Assembly (NCBI RefSeq): GCF_900111245.1 | Contig: NZ_FOGO01000012.1 | Coordinates: 1-64,000 of the forward strand | DNA: 64,000 bases | Direction: 5' to 3' | From: Streptomyces qinglanensis | Lineage (GTDB): Bacteria > Actinomycetota > Actinomycetes > Streptomycetales > Streptomycetaceae | In this document: in pieces, positions 35,050-43,027 of the stretch | How positions within the stretch are numbered: the stretch's first letter is position 1 | Layout: each line of letters begins with the position of its first letter | Notes under the pieces: model-generated | What the model saw: only the letters and a program-made list of their open reading frames with translations | What the model was told of the DNA's origin: nothing | Databases searched by the model: none | Program-made: the position numbers and the translations under genes

Positions 35050-35091
35050 GGCCCTGAACGTGGTGAGGCACCTCACGTGGTGAGGCCCTCA
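35041..35091. repeat. 17-bp tandem repeat containing the stop codon of LCP 3
   Basis: ACGTGGTGAGGC recurs at 35041, 35058 and 35075, a 17-bp period, with a degenerate fourth copy. The first copy holds the final Thr-Trp-stop codons of LCP 3, so the array grew out of the gene end. Confidence 0.85.
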
Positions 35092-35153
35092 ACAGGGTGG
35101 AGCCCTGACGCAGGACCGCGGGATGAGGACCTGCCACCGGATGCCGGACGCGA

Positions 35154-35187
35154 GTAAGGGGCGCCCTCAGAAGAGGGCGCCCCTTAC
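35154..35187. terminator. strong terminator after LCP 3
   Basis: A perfect 15-bp stem (GTAAGGGGCGCCCTC / GAGGGCGCCCCTTAC) with an AGAA loop, placed between convergent genes. It should stop transcription from both sides. Confidence 0.9.
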
Positions 35188-35188
35188 T

Positions 35189-35235
35189 GTGCGCTGTGCG
35201 CTGTGCGCTGTGCGCTGTGCGCTGTGCGCTGTGCG
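35189..35235. repeat. 7-bp tandem array (GTGCGCT)
   Basis: Six exact heptamers GTGCGCT followed by a partial copy, directly adjoining the terminator stem and ending about 30 bp before the glycosyltransferase stop codon. Confidence 0.95.
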
Positions 35236-35266
35236 GCCACGGTCGCGGCCGCCCGCGGCCGCCCCG

Positions 35267-36319
35267 CTACCGGGTCGCCGGTACCGGCTCGCGGCGGCTG
35301 GCGATGACCTTGCGGGCCAGCTTCTTCGGGCTGGTCAGGAAGCCCCAGCCCCAGGACATGTGCATGGTGGCGAGCGCGACCGGGATCTGCGCGCGCGCCG
35401 CGAGCGGGAGACCGCGGCCCGCGGGCAGCGAACCGGCCGCTATGGCCGCCAGATAGCCGCCGGGCACCACCAGCGCCCAGGGCGTGAGGGCGGCACCGGC
35501 CACCAAGCCCGCCGCGACGGCGCACAGGGCGACCGGCGGGGCCAGGTAGCGCAGGTTGATGGAGCCCGCGTGGTAGCGGGCGACGACGTGCCGCCAGCGG
35601 CCGTAGTTGCGGTACTGCTTGGCCAGGGCGCGCACGCTGGGCCGGGGGCGGTAGGAGACCCGCAGCTCGGGCGAGAACCAGATCAGCCCGCCGGCGGAGC
35701 GGATGCGGAAGTTCAGCTCCCAGTCCTGGGCCCGGATGAACTCCTCGTTGTATCCGCCCTGCTGCTCCAGCACCTCGCGGCGGAAGACCCCCAGGTAGAC
35801 CGTCTCCGCCTCGCCTGCGGCCCCGCCGGTGTGGAAGGCGGCGTTGCCCACCCCGACCCTCGAGGTCATCGCGGCGGCGACGGCGTGCTCCCAGGCGTTC
35901 TCACCCTCGGCGTGCATGATGCCGCCGACGTTGGCCGCGCCCGTCTCCTCCAGGAGCCGCACGGCCGTGGCGATGTAGTCGGCGGAGAGCATGCCGTGCC
36001 CGTCGACCCGCACCACCACCGGATGCCGGGACGCCCCGATGGCGGCGTTCAGCCCCGCGGGGGTGCGGCCCGTGGGGTTGGGCACCGTGCGCACGCGGGG
36101 GTCCTCGGCGACCAGCTCGGCGGCGATCTCGTCCGTGCGGTCCGTGGACGGACCCAGCGCGATGACCACCTCCAGCTCACCGTCGTAGCGCTGCTCCAGG
36201 ATGTGCCGCACAGAGCTGCGCAGGTGCCGTTCCTCGTCGAGTACCGGCATGATCACGGAAACGGGGGGCGGGGCTGCGTCCGCGGAAGGACGTCGGTTCT
36301 CGCGAGTCACGGCGCTCAC
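35267..36319 (-). CDS. family 2 glycosyltransferase with C-terminal membrane segments
   Basis: A 350-residue enzyme resembling ExoA-type GT2 transferases. The catalytic domain spans residues ~20-235: SVIMPVLDEERHLRSSVRHIL, VVIALGPSTDRTDEIA, VVRVDGHGM as the DxD-equivalent, and FIRAQDWELNFRIRSAGG. It is followed by three or four membrane helices (AVAAGLVAGAALTPWALVV and others). It faces the membrane and probably adds a sugar to a lipid-linked envelope precursor. The GTG at 36319 is chosen; a second GTG 9 bp later is possible. It is the only leftward gene inside the first four LCP genes, which points to a shared pathway. Confidence 0.9.
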   Translation of the reverse strand: MSAVTRENRRPSADAAPPPVSVIMPVLDEERHLRSSVRHILEQRYDGELEVVIALGPSTDRTDEIAAELVAEDPRVRTVPNPTGRTPAGLNAAIGASRHPVVVRVDGHGMLSADYIATAVRLLEETGAANVGGIMHAEGENAWEHAVAAAMTSRVGVGNAAFHTGGAAGEAETVYLGVFRREVLEQQGGYNEEFIRAQDWELNFRIRSAGGLIWFSPELRVSYRPRPSVRALAKQYRNYGRWRHVVARYHAGSINLRYLAPPVALCAVAAGLVAGAALTPWALVVPGGYLAAIAAGSLPAGRGLPLAARAQIPVALATMHMSWGWGFLTSPKKLARKVIASRREPVPATR

Positions 36320-36433
36320 GTTACCGCGATCGGGCGAACGCTCCGCACACACGCGCCCCACGGCAGGGGGCTCCGGGAACGGGACGGCGTGTACGCACGA
36401 TCCGGAGATCGTACCGGCATACAGTGTGGGAAC

Positions 36434-36462
36434 TTCACGTCACCTTATTGTCACTCTAGGTA
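36434..36462 (+). promoter_or_regulatory. promoter of LCP 4
   Basis: TTCACG (36434-36439) and TAGGTA (36457-36462) are 17 bp apart. The expected transcription start is near 36469, which rules out the TTG at 36463 as the start codon and favours the TTG at 36499. Confidence 0.55.
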
Positions 36463-36498
36463 TTGTTCCTGTTCTTCTCTCGCGGAAGGCGGCCACCC

Positions 36499-38136
36499 TT
36501 GCCCCGACGCGCCTCCTCCCCCCACAGAAGCCCGCACAGAAGCCCCCACGGCAGTCCTCAGGGAACTCGCAAGCGTCCCGGCAGGAGCCGCAGCCGGGGC
36601 CGCCGCCGCCCGAGCTGGAGCCGTCCGGGCCCGCGCTGGGGCCTGCGGATCGCCACGGGTGCCTCCGTGCTGCTGCTGGCCGCCGGCGGGGTCGGCCATG
36701 CAATGGTGACCGGGCTGAGCGCGGACGTGCGCAGGGTCGATCCGTTCGACGACCTCGACACCGACAGCCGCCCCAAGGGCGACAACGGCGTCAACTTCCT
36801 CGTCGTCGGAACCGACCGGCGGGACGGGGTCTCGGCGATCCAGAAGGAGCGGTACAACCTGGGCGGCTCGGCCTGCGACTGCACGGACACGATGCTGCTG
36901 GTGCACCTCTCCGGCGACCGGGACCGCGCCACCGTCGTCAGCCTCCCCCGCGACACCTACACCGAGCTGCCGCCGCACAAGGACCGCGCCACCGGCAAGC
37001 GGGTGGCCGGGCGGCCGGCCAAGCTGAACGCCGCCTACACCGCCGGCGGTGCCCCGCTGACCGTGCGGGCGGTGGAGAAGCTCACCGACGTGCACGTCGA
37101 CCACTACCTGGAGGTCGACTTCACCAGCTTCATGAGCACGGTGGACGTCCTGGGCGGCGTCCGGGTCTGCACCACCCGGCCGCTCAAGGACAGCTACTCG
37201 GGGCTGGACCTGCCCAAGGGCACCACCAAGCTGAACGGCGGCCAGGCGCTGCAGTACGTGCGGGCCCGGCACCTGGACGGCGGCTCGGACCTGAGCCGGA
37301 TGAAGCGGCAGCAGCACTTCCTCGCCTCGGTCATCTCCCGGGCCACGGACACCGGGGTCCTGATGAACCCCGTGCGCTTCAACAAGGTGGCCGCCACCCT
37401 GCTGGAGTCGGTACGCGCCGACCCCGGATTCGGCACCGAGCAGATGATGGCACTGGGCCGGGCGATGCGCGGCTTCAGCCTCGCCTCCTCGGAGTTCGCC
37501 TCCGTGCCGCTGTCCGACGTCGACCACCGGGTGCCCGGACTGGGCTCCACCGTCGAGTGGGACCGGCCCAGGGCGGCGAAGCTGTTCGCGGCCCTGCGCG
37601 CGGACCGGCCGCTCTCCGCACCCGCCGCACCCGACCCCGCGGCGTCCACCCCCGCAGCGTCGGACCGGGCGTCCGACCCGGCAGCGTCCGACCCGGCAGC
37701 GTCGGGCCGGGCGGCGTCCGACGGGGACGCGTCCGAGCAGGAGGGCTCCGGCAGGGACGAGAAGCCGCGGGTCGAGGTCGCCCCGCGCGACATCCGCGTC
37801 GAGATCGCGAACGCCACGGGCCGCCGCGGGCTCGGGGCACGGATCGACCGGGAGCTGCGCGGCACCGGGTTCGCCACCACCGGCGCGCCCTCCAACGCCC
37901 GGCACGCCGAGCACACCCGGACGACCATCGTCTACGACCCGCGCTGGGACCGCTCGGCCCGCTCCCTGGCCGCGGCGCTCCCGGGGGCGAAGCTGGTGAA
38001 GGCCCCGCACCGCGGCGCCCGGATGAAAGTCACGGTCGGCGACCCGGACCAGCGCGTACGGCCGGTACGCGCCCCCGCCGCGCACGGCACTCCGGACGAG
38101 GCCCCGATGCGTGGGGACGAGGCCGACTGCGGATGA
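36499..38136 (+). CDS. LCP-family protein 4 with LytR_C domain
   Basis: A 545-residue LCP protein with an Arg/Ser/Pro-rich N-terminus and a membrane helix (~48-68). The LCP domain (FLVVGTDRRDG, SLPRDTYTELP, YVRARHLDGGSDLSRMKRQQ) is followed by a low-complexity linker built on AASDPAAS repeats and a LytR_C domain (IRVEIANATGRRGLGARI). An extra CDC motif (Cys-Asp-Cys) sits between the first two LCP motifs. Start: TTG at 36499 has a GGAAGGCGG site; the TTG at 36463 coincides with the predicted transcription start. Its distance from the other LCP genes suggests its own regulation. Confidence 0.92.
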   Translation: MPRRASSPHRSPHRSPHGSPQGTRKRPGRSRSRGRRRPSWSRPGPRWGLRIATGASVLLLAAGGVGHAMVTGLSADVRRVDPFDDLDTDSRPKGDNGVNFLVVGTDRRDGVSAIQKERYNLGGSACDCTDTMLLVHLSGDRDRATVVSLPRDTYTELPPHKDRATGKRVAGRPAKLNAAYTAGGAPLTVRAVEKLTDVHVDHYLEVDFTSFMSTVDVLGGVRVCTTRPLKDSYSGLDLPKGTTKLNGGQALQYVRARHLDGGSDLSRMKRQQHFLASVISRATDTGVLMNPVRFNKVAATLLESVRADPGFGTEQMMALGRAMRGFSLASSEFASVPLSDVDHRVPGLGSTVEWDRPRAAKLFAALRADRPLSAPAAPDPAASTPAASDRASDPAASDPAASGRAASDGDASEQEGSGRDEKPRVEVAPRDIRVEIANATGRRGLGARIDRELRGTGFATTGAPSNARHAEHTRTTIVYDPRWDRSARSLAAALPGAKLVKAPHRGARMKVTVGDPDQRVRPVRAPAAHGTPDEAPMRGDEADCG

Positions 38137-38181
38137 GCCCGCGGCCCGGGACCGGCCCCGCGCGGCTGCCGGGCGCGGGGC

Positions 38182-38718
38182 TCAGTCCGGGGAGCGGCTG
38201 GCGCGCAGTTCCTTGATGGCGCGGCGGCGGGCCAGCCGGTGGGTCCGGCGGATCTGCGCCTCCTGGTAGCGGCGCCGGTCCTTCTCGGTCTCCGGTATCA
38301 CCGGCGGCACGGAACGCGGCTTGCCGTCCTCGTCGATCGCCGCGAAGACGAGATAGGCGGAGCCGACCTGGGTGGCGGGCGTCGACTCGTTCCAGCGCTC
38401 CGCCAGCACCCGCACACCGACCTCCATGGAGGTCCGGCCGACCCAGTTGACCTGGGCCTTCACATGGACGAGGTCACCCACCCTGACCGGTTCGAGGAAG
38501 ACCATCTCGTCCATCGAGGCGGTGACGGCAGGGCCCTCCGAGTGGCGCCCGGCCACGGCCCCGGCCGCGTCGTCGGCCAGCTTCATGATCACCCCGCCGT
38601 GCACGGTCCCGAGCAGGTTGGTGTCACCCGCGGTCATGATGTGGGAGAGGGTGGTCCGGGAGGCGGCCGTCGGCTTGCCCGGGAGCTCGCCGTGCGCCGT
38701 GTGCGCCTGGTGGTTCAT
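38182..38718 (-). CDS. acyl-CoA thioesterase (hotdog fold)
   Basis: A 178-residue single-hotdog thioesterase of the YciA/BACH type, hydrolysing acyl-CoAs. Visible signatures are GDTNLLGTVHGGVIMKLADDAAG, containing the active-site Asn/Asp-type residues, and VRVGDLVHVKAQVNWVGRTSMEVGV on the central strand. The basic C-terminal tail (RRRYQEAQIRRTHRLARRR) is typical of the actinobacterial members. ATG start at 38718. It is divergent from LCP 5 with 129 bp between starts and has no obvious functional tie to it. Confidence 0.9.
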   Translation of the reverse strand: MNHQAHTAHGELPGKPTAASRTTLSHIMTAGDTNLLGTVHGGVIMKLADDAAGAVAGRHSEGPAVTASMDEMVFLEPVRVGDLVHVKAQVNWVGRTSMEVGVRVLAERWNESTPATQVGSAYLVFAAIDEDGKPRSVPPVIPETEKDRRRYQEAQIRRTHRLARRRAIKELRASRSPD

Positions 38719-38847
38719 GTGCACCACCTTATGCGCGCGGAGGAAGCCCCTCAGAACCCGGCATTCTGCATCAGAACTGCTACAGCCTTCCCCCGAAGTG
38801 GTACCCGCCCTGTGTTCCTCCCCCGGAGTGCAGGCACACTGCGGGAC

Positions 38848-40110
38848 ATGAATCAGTGGCCCGATGGTTGGACCGACAGCTCGCGGGGCCGGGAAGGTCG
38901 TGGCCGCGGCGCGCCCCGGCCCGACCCCACACGTGTCATGCCCCATACATCGGCTCCCGGCGTGCCCCCGCAGACCCGGGGCTCCGGGCAGGGCGGCCCG
39001 GGGTACGGTCCGGGTGGCCACGACGCGCGCTACGGACAGCCGCAGGACGGCTACGACTCCGGCTACAGCGAGGGCCAGGTCTACGGCGGCGGCCGCGGCG
39101 GCGACTACGGCGACCGCCCCCGCCCGGACTGGCGCCGTCGCACCAAGTGGACACTGCTCACCCTGGTCGTCGTGCTGCTGGTGTGGTCGGTCGGCACCTA
39201 CTTCTGGGCGGACTCCAAGCTGCGCCGCGAGGTGGACCTCAGCATCGTCGAGGACCGTCCCGACGCGGGCGACGGGACCAACTATCTGATCGTCGGCTCG
39301 GACAGTCGCGAGGGGATGAGCGACGAGGAGCGGCAGAATCTGCACACCGGCGGGCCCACCGACGGCGGCCGCACCGACTCGATCATGATCCTGCACGTCG
39401 GCAGCAACGGGAACACCATGGTCTCGCTGCCCCGCGACTCGAACGTCGAGGTGCCGTCCTACACCGGCTCCGAGTCCGGCAAGAAGTACCCGGCCAAGGG
39501 CCGCCACACGAAGATCAACGCGACCTACGCCGAGGACGGCCCCACGCTCCTGGTCCGGACCGTCGAGCACAACACCGGACTGCGGATCGACCACTACGCG
39601 GAGATCGGCTTCGGCGGGTTCGCCAAGATCGTGGACGCGGTCGGCGGTGTGGAGATGGACATCCCCCGCGACATCAAGGACAAGAAGTCCGGCGCCGACT
39701 TCGAGAAGGGCAAGCAGACCCTCGACGGCCGGGAGGCGCTCGCCTTCGTCCGCACCCGGTACGCGCTGCCCGGCAGCGACCTGGACCGCACCAAGAACCA
39801 GCAGAAGTTCCTCGCCGCGCTGGCGAACCAGGCCGCGACCCCCAGCACCGTGCTCAACCCGTTCAAGCTCTACCCGACGATGGGCGCGGGTCTGGACACC
39901 CTCAAGGTGGACAAGGACATGAGCCTGTGGAACGTCGCCTCGATGTTCTGGGCGATGAAGGGCGTCTCCGGGGGCGACGGCACTTCCATGAACATGCCGA
40001 TCTCCGGTTCGACGCCGAACGGCAACCTGCAGTGGGACCGGGCCAAGGTCAAGAAGCTCGTCGACCAGCTCAACAACGACGAGAAGGTGACGGTGACCTC
40101 CGACCGCTGA
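38848..40110 (+). CDS. LCP-family protein 5 (short form)
   Basis: A 420-residue LCP protein with a ~95-residue Gly/Tyr/Arg-rich cytoplasmic region (YGPGGHDARYGQPQDGYDSG), a membrane helix (~100-120) and the LCP domain (YLIVGSDSREG, SLPRDSNVEVP, FVRTRYALPGSDLDRTKNQQ). It has no LytR_C domain. The canonical RxRH-type motif reads RTRY, a His-to-Tyr change. ATG start at 38848. The shared upstream region with the thioesterase is short. It is the fifth LCP gene in the cluster and closes it with a strong terminator. Confidence 0.93.
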   Translation: MNQWPDGWTDSSRGREGRGRGAPRPDPTRVMPHTSAPGVPPQTRGSGQGGPGYGPGGHDARYGQPQDGYDSGYSEGQVYGGGRGGDYGDRPRPDWRRRTKWTLLTLVVVLLVWSVGTYFWADSKLRREVDLSIVEDRPDAGDGTNYLIVGSDSREGMSDEERQNLHTGGPTDGGRTDSIMILHVGSNGNTMVSLPRDSNVEVPSYTGSESGKKYPAKGRHTKINATYAEDGPTLLVRTVEHNTGLRIDHYAEIGFGGFAKIVDAVGGVEMDIPRDIKDKKSGADFEKGKQTLDGREALAFVRTRYALPGSDLDRTKNQQKFLAALANQAATPSTVLNPFKLYPTMGAGLDTLKVDKDMSLWNVASMFWAMKGVSGGDGTSMNMPISGSTPNGNLQWDRAKVKKLVDQLNNDEKVTVTSDR

Positions 40111-40171
40111 GGCGCACCCCTGCGGCGCACCCCTGGGGCGACCGCCGCGGCGGCCACCCCACGGCACACAG

Positions 40172-40206
40172 GACGGCCAGGCTCCCGGAAGCGGGGCCTG
40201 GCCGTC
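40172..40206. terminator. terminator after LCP 5
   Basis: A perfect 11-bp stem (GACGGCCAGGC / GCCTGGCCGTC) with a 13-nt loop, between the convergent LCP 5 and VOC genes. Confidence 0.8.
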
Positions 40207-40254
40207 GTCGTTCCGCTCTGCGGCAGGCGGGTCAGCGGGCGGCCACCCGGCCGC

Positions 40255-40638
40255 TCAGTGGTCGCACAGGCACAGACAGAAGGGGTGCCCCGCCGGGTCG
40301 AGATAGACGCGGAAGTCCCGCGTGCCGTCCGCGTCGTCCTGGATGAGCCGGGCGCCCAGCGCCAGCACCTCCCGCTCGGCCTCCTCCAGGTGGGCCCGCG
40401 GCACGTCCAGGTCGAGGTGGAGCTGCTGGGAGTGCTCCCCGCTCGGCCACTGCGGCGGGACGAACCCGGACGCCTCCTGGAACGCCAGCCGTCTGCGGCC
40501 GTCGGTGTCCAGCACCTCCGCCCACGTGCTGTCGCCGCCCGGATCCACCGTCCAGCCCAGCATCCGGGCATAGAAGTCCGCCAGCCGCAGGGGGTCGGGG
40601 CAGTCGAGTACGACTACGCCCATCGTGGGGATGGCCAT
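40255..40638 (-). CDS. VOC-family (glyoxalase/bleomycin-resistance fold) protein
   Basis: A 127-residue vicinal-oxygen-chelate protein with one full pair of beta-alpha-beta-beta-beta modules: MGVVVLDCPDPLRLADFYARMLGW at the start, QLHLDLDVPRAHLEEAE in the middle, and RVYLDPAGHPFCLCLCDH at the end. Members act as dioxygenases, glyoxalases or drug-binding proteins; the substrate here is unknown. ATG start at 40638. It is divergent from a CGNR regulator and they share a symmetric operator, so the regulator very likely controls it. Confidence 0.92.
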   Translation of the reverse strand: MAIPTMGVVVLDCPDPLRLADFYARMLGWTVDPGGDSTWAEVLDTDGRRRLAFQEASGFVPPQWPSGEHSQQLHLDLDVPRAHLEEAEREVLALGARLIQDDADGTRDFRVYLDPAGHPFCLCLCDH

Positions 40639-40685
40639 CGTGATTCCTCTCTCCGCTGCTCGGCAACCACCGCTCGACCGCCGCA

Positions 40686-40757
40686 GACGTTACCGCCAGA
40701 GGGCTGCATGGGGTAACAGCCCGAGTTACCCCATGATGGGTGAAGACCGGTAACGTC
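40686..40757. promoter_or_regulatory. nested palindromic operator between VOC and CGNR genes
   Basis: Four copies of one half-site (GGTAAC or its complement GTTACC) occur at 40689-40694, 40712-40717, 40725-40730 and 40749-40754. The inner pair forms a perfect dyad, ATGGGGTAAC / GTTACCCCAT (40708-40734). The outer pair forms a second dyad, GACGTTACC / GGTAACGTC (40686-40757). Both dyads share practically one centre at about 40721. This is most simply an autoregulatory operator for the CGNR protein. Confidence 0.8.
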
Positions 40758-40763
40758 ACAAGA

Positions 40764-41309
40764 GTGGGAGACAGAGAAGCACCCGAGTCCCTCCGTCTGG
40801 TGCAGAAGTTGGTGAACACCCTCGACATCGAATCCGGCACCGACGGACTGGCCTCCCCGGCGGACCTGACCCGGTTCGCCGACGACCAGGGGCTGGCGCG
40901 GTACCGGCTCGGCGCGGCCGACCTGGCGGAGCTGCGCGAGCTCCGGGAGGCGCTGCGCGCCGCCTGTACGGCCCACACGGGCGCGGCGGTCCCGCCGGAG
41001 GCGGCCGAGGCCCTGGAGCGGCTGCTGGGCGCGGCGCCGCTCGCGCTGCGGCTCGGCCCCCGGGGTGAGGCGGTGCTGCGGCCCGCACCCGGCCTGACGG
41101 GCCTTCCCGCCCTCGCGGCCCACCTGGCCGCCCGCATCGCCACCGCGGCGGGCGAGGGCACCTGGCAGCGGCTGAAGGCGTGCGAGGCGCACGACTGCCG
41201 CTGGGTCTACTACGACCGCAGCCCCGCGGGCCGCAGCCGCTGGTGCAGCATGGCCGTCTGCGGGAGCCGCGCCAAGATGCGCACCTACCGCGCCCGGCGC
41301 GGCTCCTAG
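40764..41309 (+). CDS. CGNR zinc-finger regulator
   Basis: A 181-residue protein of the ABATE/CGNR family. The N-terminal domain (LVQKLVNTLDIESGTDGLASPADLTRF) is thought to bind a small ligand, and the C-terminal zinc-finger-like domain carries the hallmark CEAHDCRWVYYDRSP and CSMAVCGSRAKMRTYRAR. I chose the GTG at 40764. A GTG at 40740 is in frame, but it would place the outer operator half-site inside the gene and adds residues without similarity. Probable repressor or activator of the divergent VOC gene. Confidence 0.88.
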   Translation: MGDREAPESLRLVQKLVNTLDIESGTDGLASPADLTRFADDQGLARYRLGAADLAELRELREALRAACTAHTGAAVPPEAAEALERLLGAAPLALRLGPRGEAVLRPAPGLTGLPALAAHLAARIATAAGEGTWQRLKACEAHDCRWVYYDRSPAGRSRWCSMAVCGSRAKMRTYRARRGS

Positions 41310-41330
41310 CGGCCGGCGGAGGCCCGTGAC

Positions 41331-41354
41331 CGCGCCTCCGGGCACGGAGGCGCG
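41331..41354. terminator. small hairpin between CGNR and sugar-dehydrogenase genes
   Basis: A 9-bp perfect stem (CGCGCCTCC / GGAGGCGCG) with a 6-nt loop lies 20 bp after the CGNR stop, between convergent genes. Confidence 0.55.
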
Positions 41355-41468
41355 CTCCACGAGCCTGCGGACCGGCCCGGCCGGCCCTCACCGAGACGGT
41401 CCGGCCCGGCCTGGCGCAGCCCGGCCCCGGCCCGGCCGCGCGCGGTCAGGCCCCGTGGGCCGCCGGGG

Positions 41469-42812
41469 TCACGCGGTGGGGCGGCCGAGTGCGCGGAAGA
41501 GCCAGCCGGACTTGCGCCAGAGCGCGGAGTCCAGGGTGTTGCGGCCGTCGAGAAGATGGCGGGAGGCGACGACGTCGCCCAGCGCGGCCGGGTCGAGCTC
41601 CTTGAACTCCGGCCACTCCGTCAGATGCAGCACCACATCGGCGCCGTGTGCGGCGTCCAGCGCGCTGTCCGCGTAGCCCAGCGTGGGGAAGACGGCCCGC
41701 GCGTTCTCCATGCCCTTGGGGTCGTAGACCGTCACCTGGGCACCCTGGAGGTGCAGCTGCCCCGCGACGTTGAGCGCGGGCGAGTCGCGTACGTCGTCGG
41801 AGTCGGGCTTGAAGGTGGCGCCCAGCACGGCGATCCGCTTGCCGAGCAGCACCCCGCCCAGCGCGTCCCGGGCCAGCTCGACCATCTGGGCGCGGCGCCG
41901 CATGTTGATGGAGTCGACCTCGCGCAGGAAGGTGAGCGCCTCGGAGGCGCCCAGCTCGCCGGCGCGGGCCATGAAGGCGCGGATGTCCTTGGGCAGGCAG
42001 CCGCCGCCGAAGCCGATCCCGGCCCGGAGGAACTTGTGGCCGATGCGGTCGTCGTGGCCGATGGCCTCGGCGAGCTTGACCACGTCGCCGCCCGCGGCCT
42101 CGCAGACCTCGGCCATGGCGTTGATGAAGGAGATCTTCGTGGCCAGGAAGGAGTTTGCCGCAGTCTTGACCAGCTCGGCCGTCGGGAAGTCGGTCACCAG
42201 GAAGGGGGTGCCCTCGGCGACCGGCTGCGCGTACACCTCGCGGAGCAGCGCCTCGCCGCGCGGCCCGCCGACCCCGACGACGATGCGGTCGGGGTGGAGG
42301 GTGTCCTTGACGGCGAAGCTCTCCCGCAGGAACTCGGGGTTCCAGGCCAGCTCGGCCTCCTGACCGGCGGGCGCCAGCTCGGCGATCCGGGTCGCGAGCC
42401 GCTCGGCGCTGCCGACCGGGACGGTGGACTTGCCGACGACGAGCGCGGGCCCGTGCAGATGCGGCGCGAGGGAGTCGACCGCGCGCTCGACGTAGCTCAT
42501 GTCGCAGGCGAACTCGCCGTGCTTCTGCGGGGTGTTGACGCACAGGAAGTGCACGTCGCCGAAGGCGCCCAGCTCCTCCCAGGAGTCGGTGAAGCGCAGT
42601 CGCCCGGTGGAGCCCTCGACCCCGGCGACATGTGCGCGCAGCAGCTCCTCCAGCCCCGGCTCGAACATGGGCGCCTGCCCCTGCTCCAGCTTGCGCATCT
42701 TCTCCGGGACGACGTCCAGCCCCAGCACCTCGAACCCCAGTTCGGCCATGGCGGCCGCGTGGGTGGCGCCGAGATAGCCGAGGCCGATCACGGTGATCTT
42801 GGGCGAGGCCAT
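41469..42812 (-). CDS. UDP-glucose/GDP-mannose dehydrogenase family protein
   Basis: A 447-residue NAD-dependent enzyme oxidising a nucleotide sugar twice, for example UDP-glucose to UDP-glucuronate. It has an N-terminal Rossmann loop (VIGLGYLGATHAAAMAELG), the substrate-binding Lys region (VKTAANSFLATKISFINAMAE), the catalytic Cys272 in FGGGCLPKD and the C-terminal GATFKPDSDDVRDSPAL. The ATG at 42812 has an AAGGAG ribosome site. Whether the substrate is UDP-glucose or GDP-mannose cannot be told by eye; both would supply uronic acids for envelope glycans made nearby. Confidence 0.93.
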   Translation of the reverse strand: MASPKITVIGLGYLGATHAAAMAELGFEVLGLDVVPEKMRKLEQGQAPMFEPGLEELLRAHVAGVEGSTGRLRFTDSWEELGAFGDVHFLCVNTPQKHGEFACDMSYVERAVDSLAPHLHGPALVVGKSTVPVGSAERLATRIAELAPAGQEAELAWNPEFLRESFAVKDTLHPDRIVVGVGGPRGEALLREVYAQPVAEGTPFLVTDFPTAELVKTAANSFLATKISFINAMAEVCEAAGGDVVKLAEAIGHDDRIGHKFLRAGIGFGGGCLPKDIRAFMARAGELGASEALTFLREVDSINMRRRAQMVELARDALGGVLLGKRIAVLGATFKPDSDDVRDSPALNVAGQLHLQGAQVTVYDPKGMENARAVFPTLGYADSALDAAHGADVVLHLTEWPEFKELDPAALGDVVASRHLLDGRNTLDSALWRKSGWLFRALGRPTA

Positions 42813-43027
42813 GCGATGAGCTCCTTGGGACGGCAGAACGCTGTCCGCGAGCATAACGGGACCCCTCCTGTCGCGAACCTCACGTACCCCCGAGGCGCCG
42901 ACGGCCACTAAAATTGGGGTTACTTAACGGTAATTAGCAATCCCGGGGCACCCGGCACGACAACCGAGGCAACCAGCAGCCCGTGGCACCCCAGGCATTC
43001 CGCATCCTCTCGAAGGAGTGAGACACC

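Noticed and set aside
36463..36498. TTG start of LCP 4 at 36463
   Set aside because: It lies at or before the predicted transcription start; the TTG at 36499 has a good ribosome site.
40740..40763. GTG start of the CGNR gene at 40740
   Set aside because: It would include an operator half-site in the coding region; the GTG at 40764 is consistent with the protein family.
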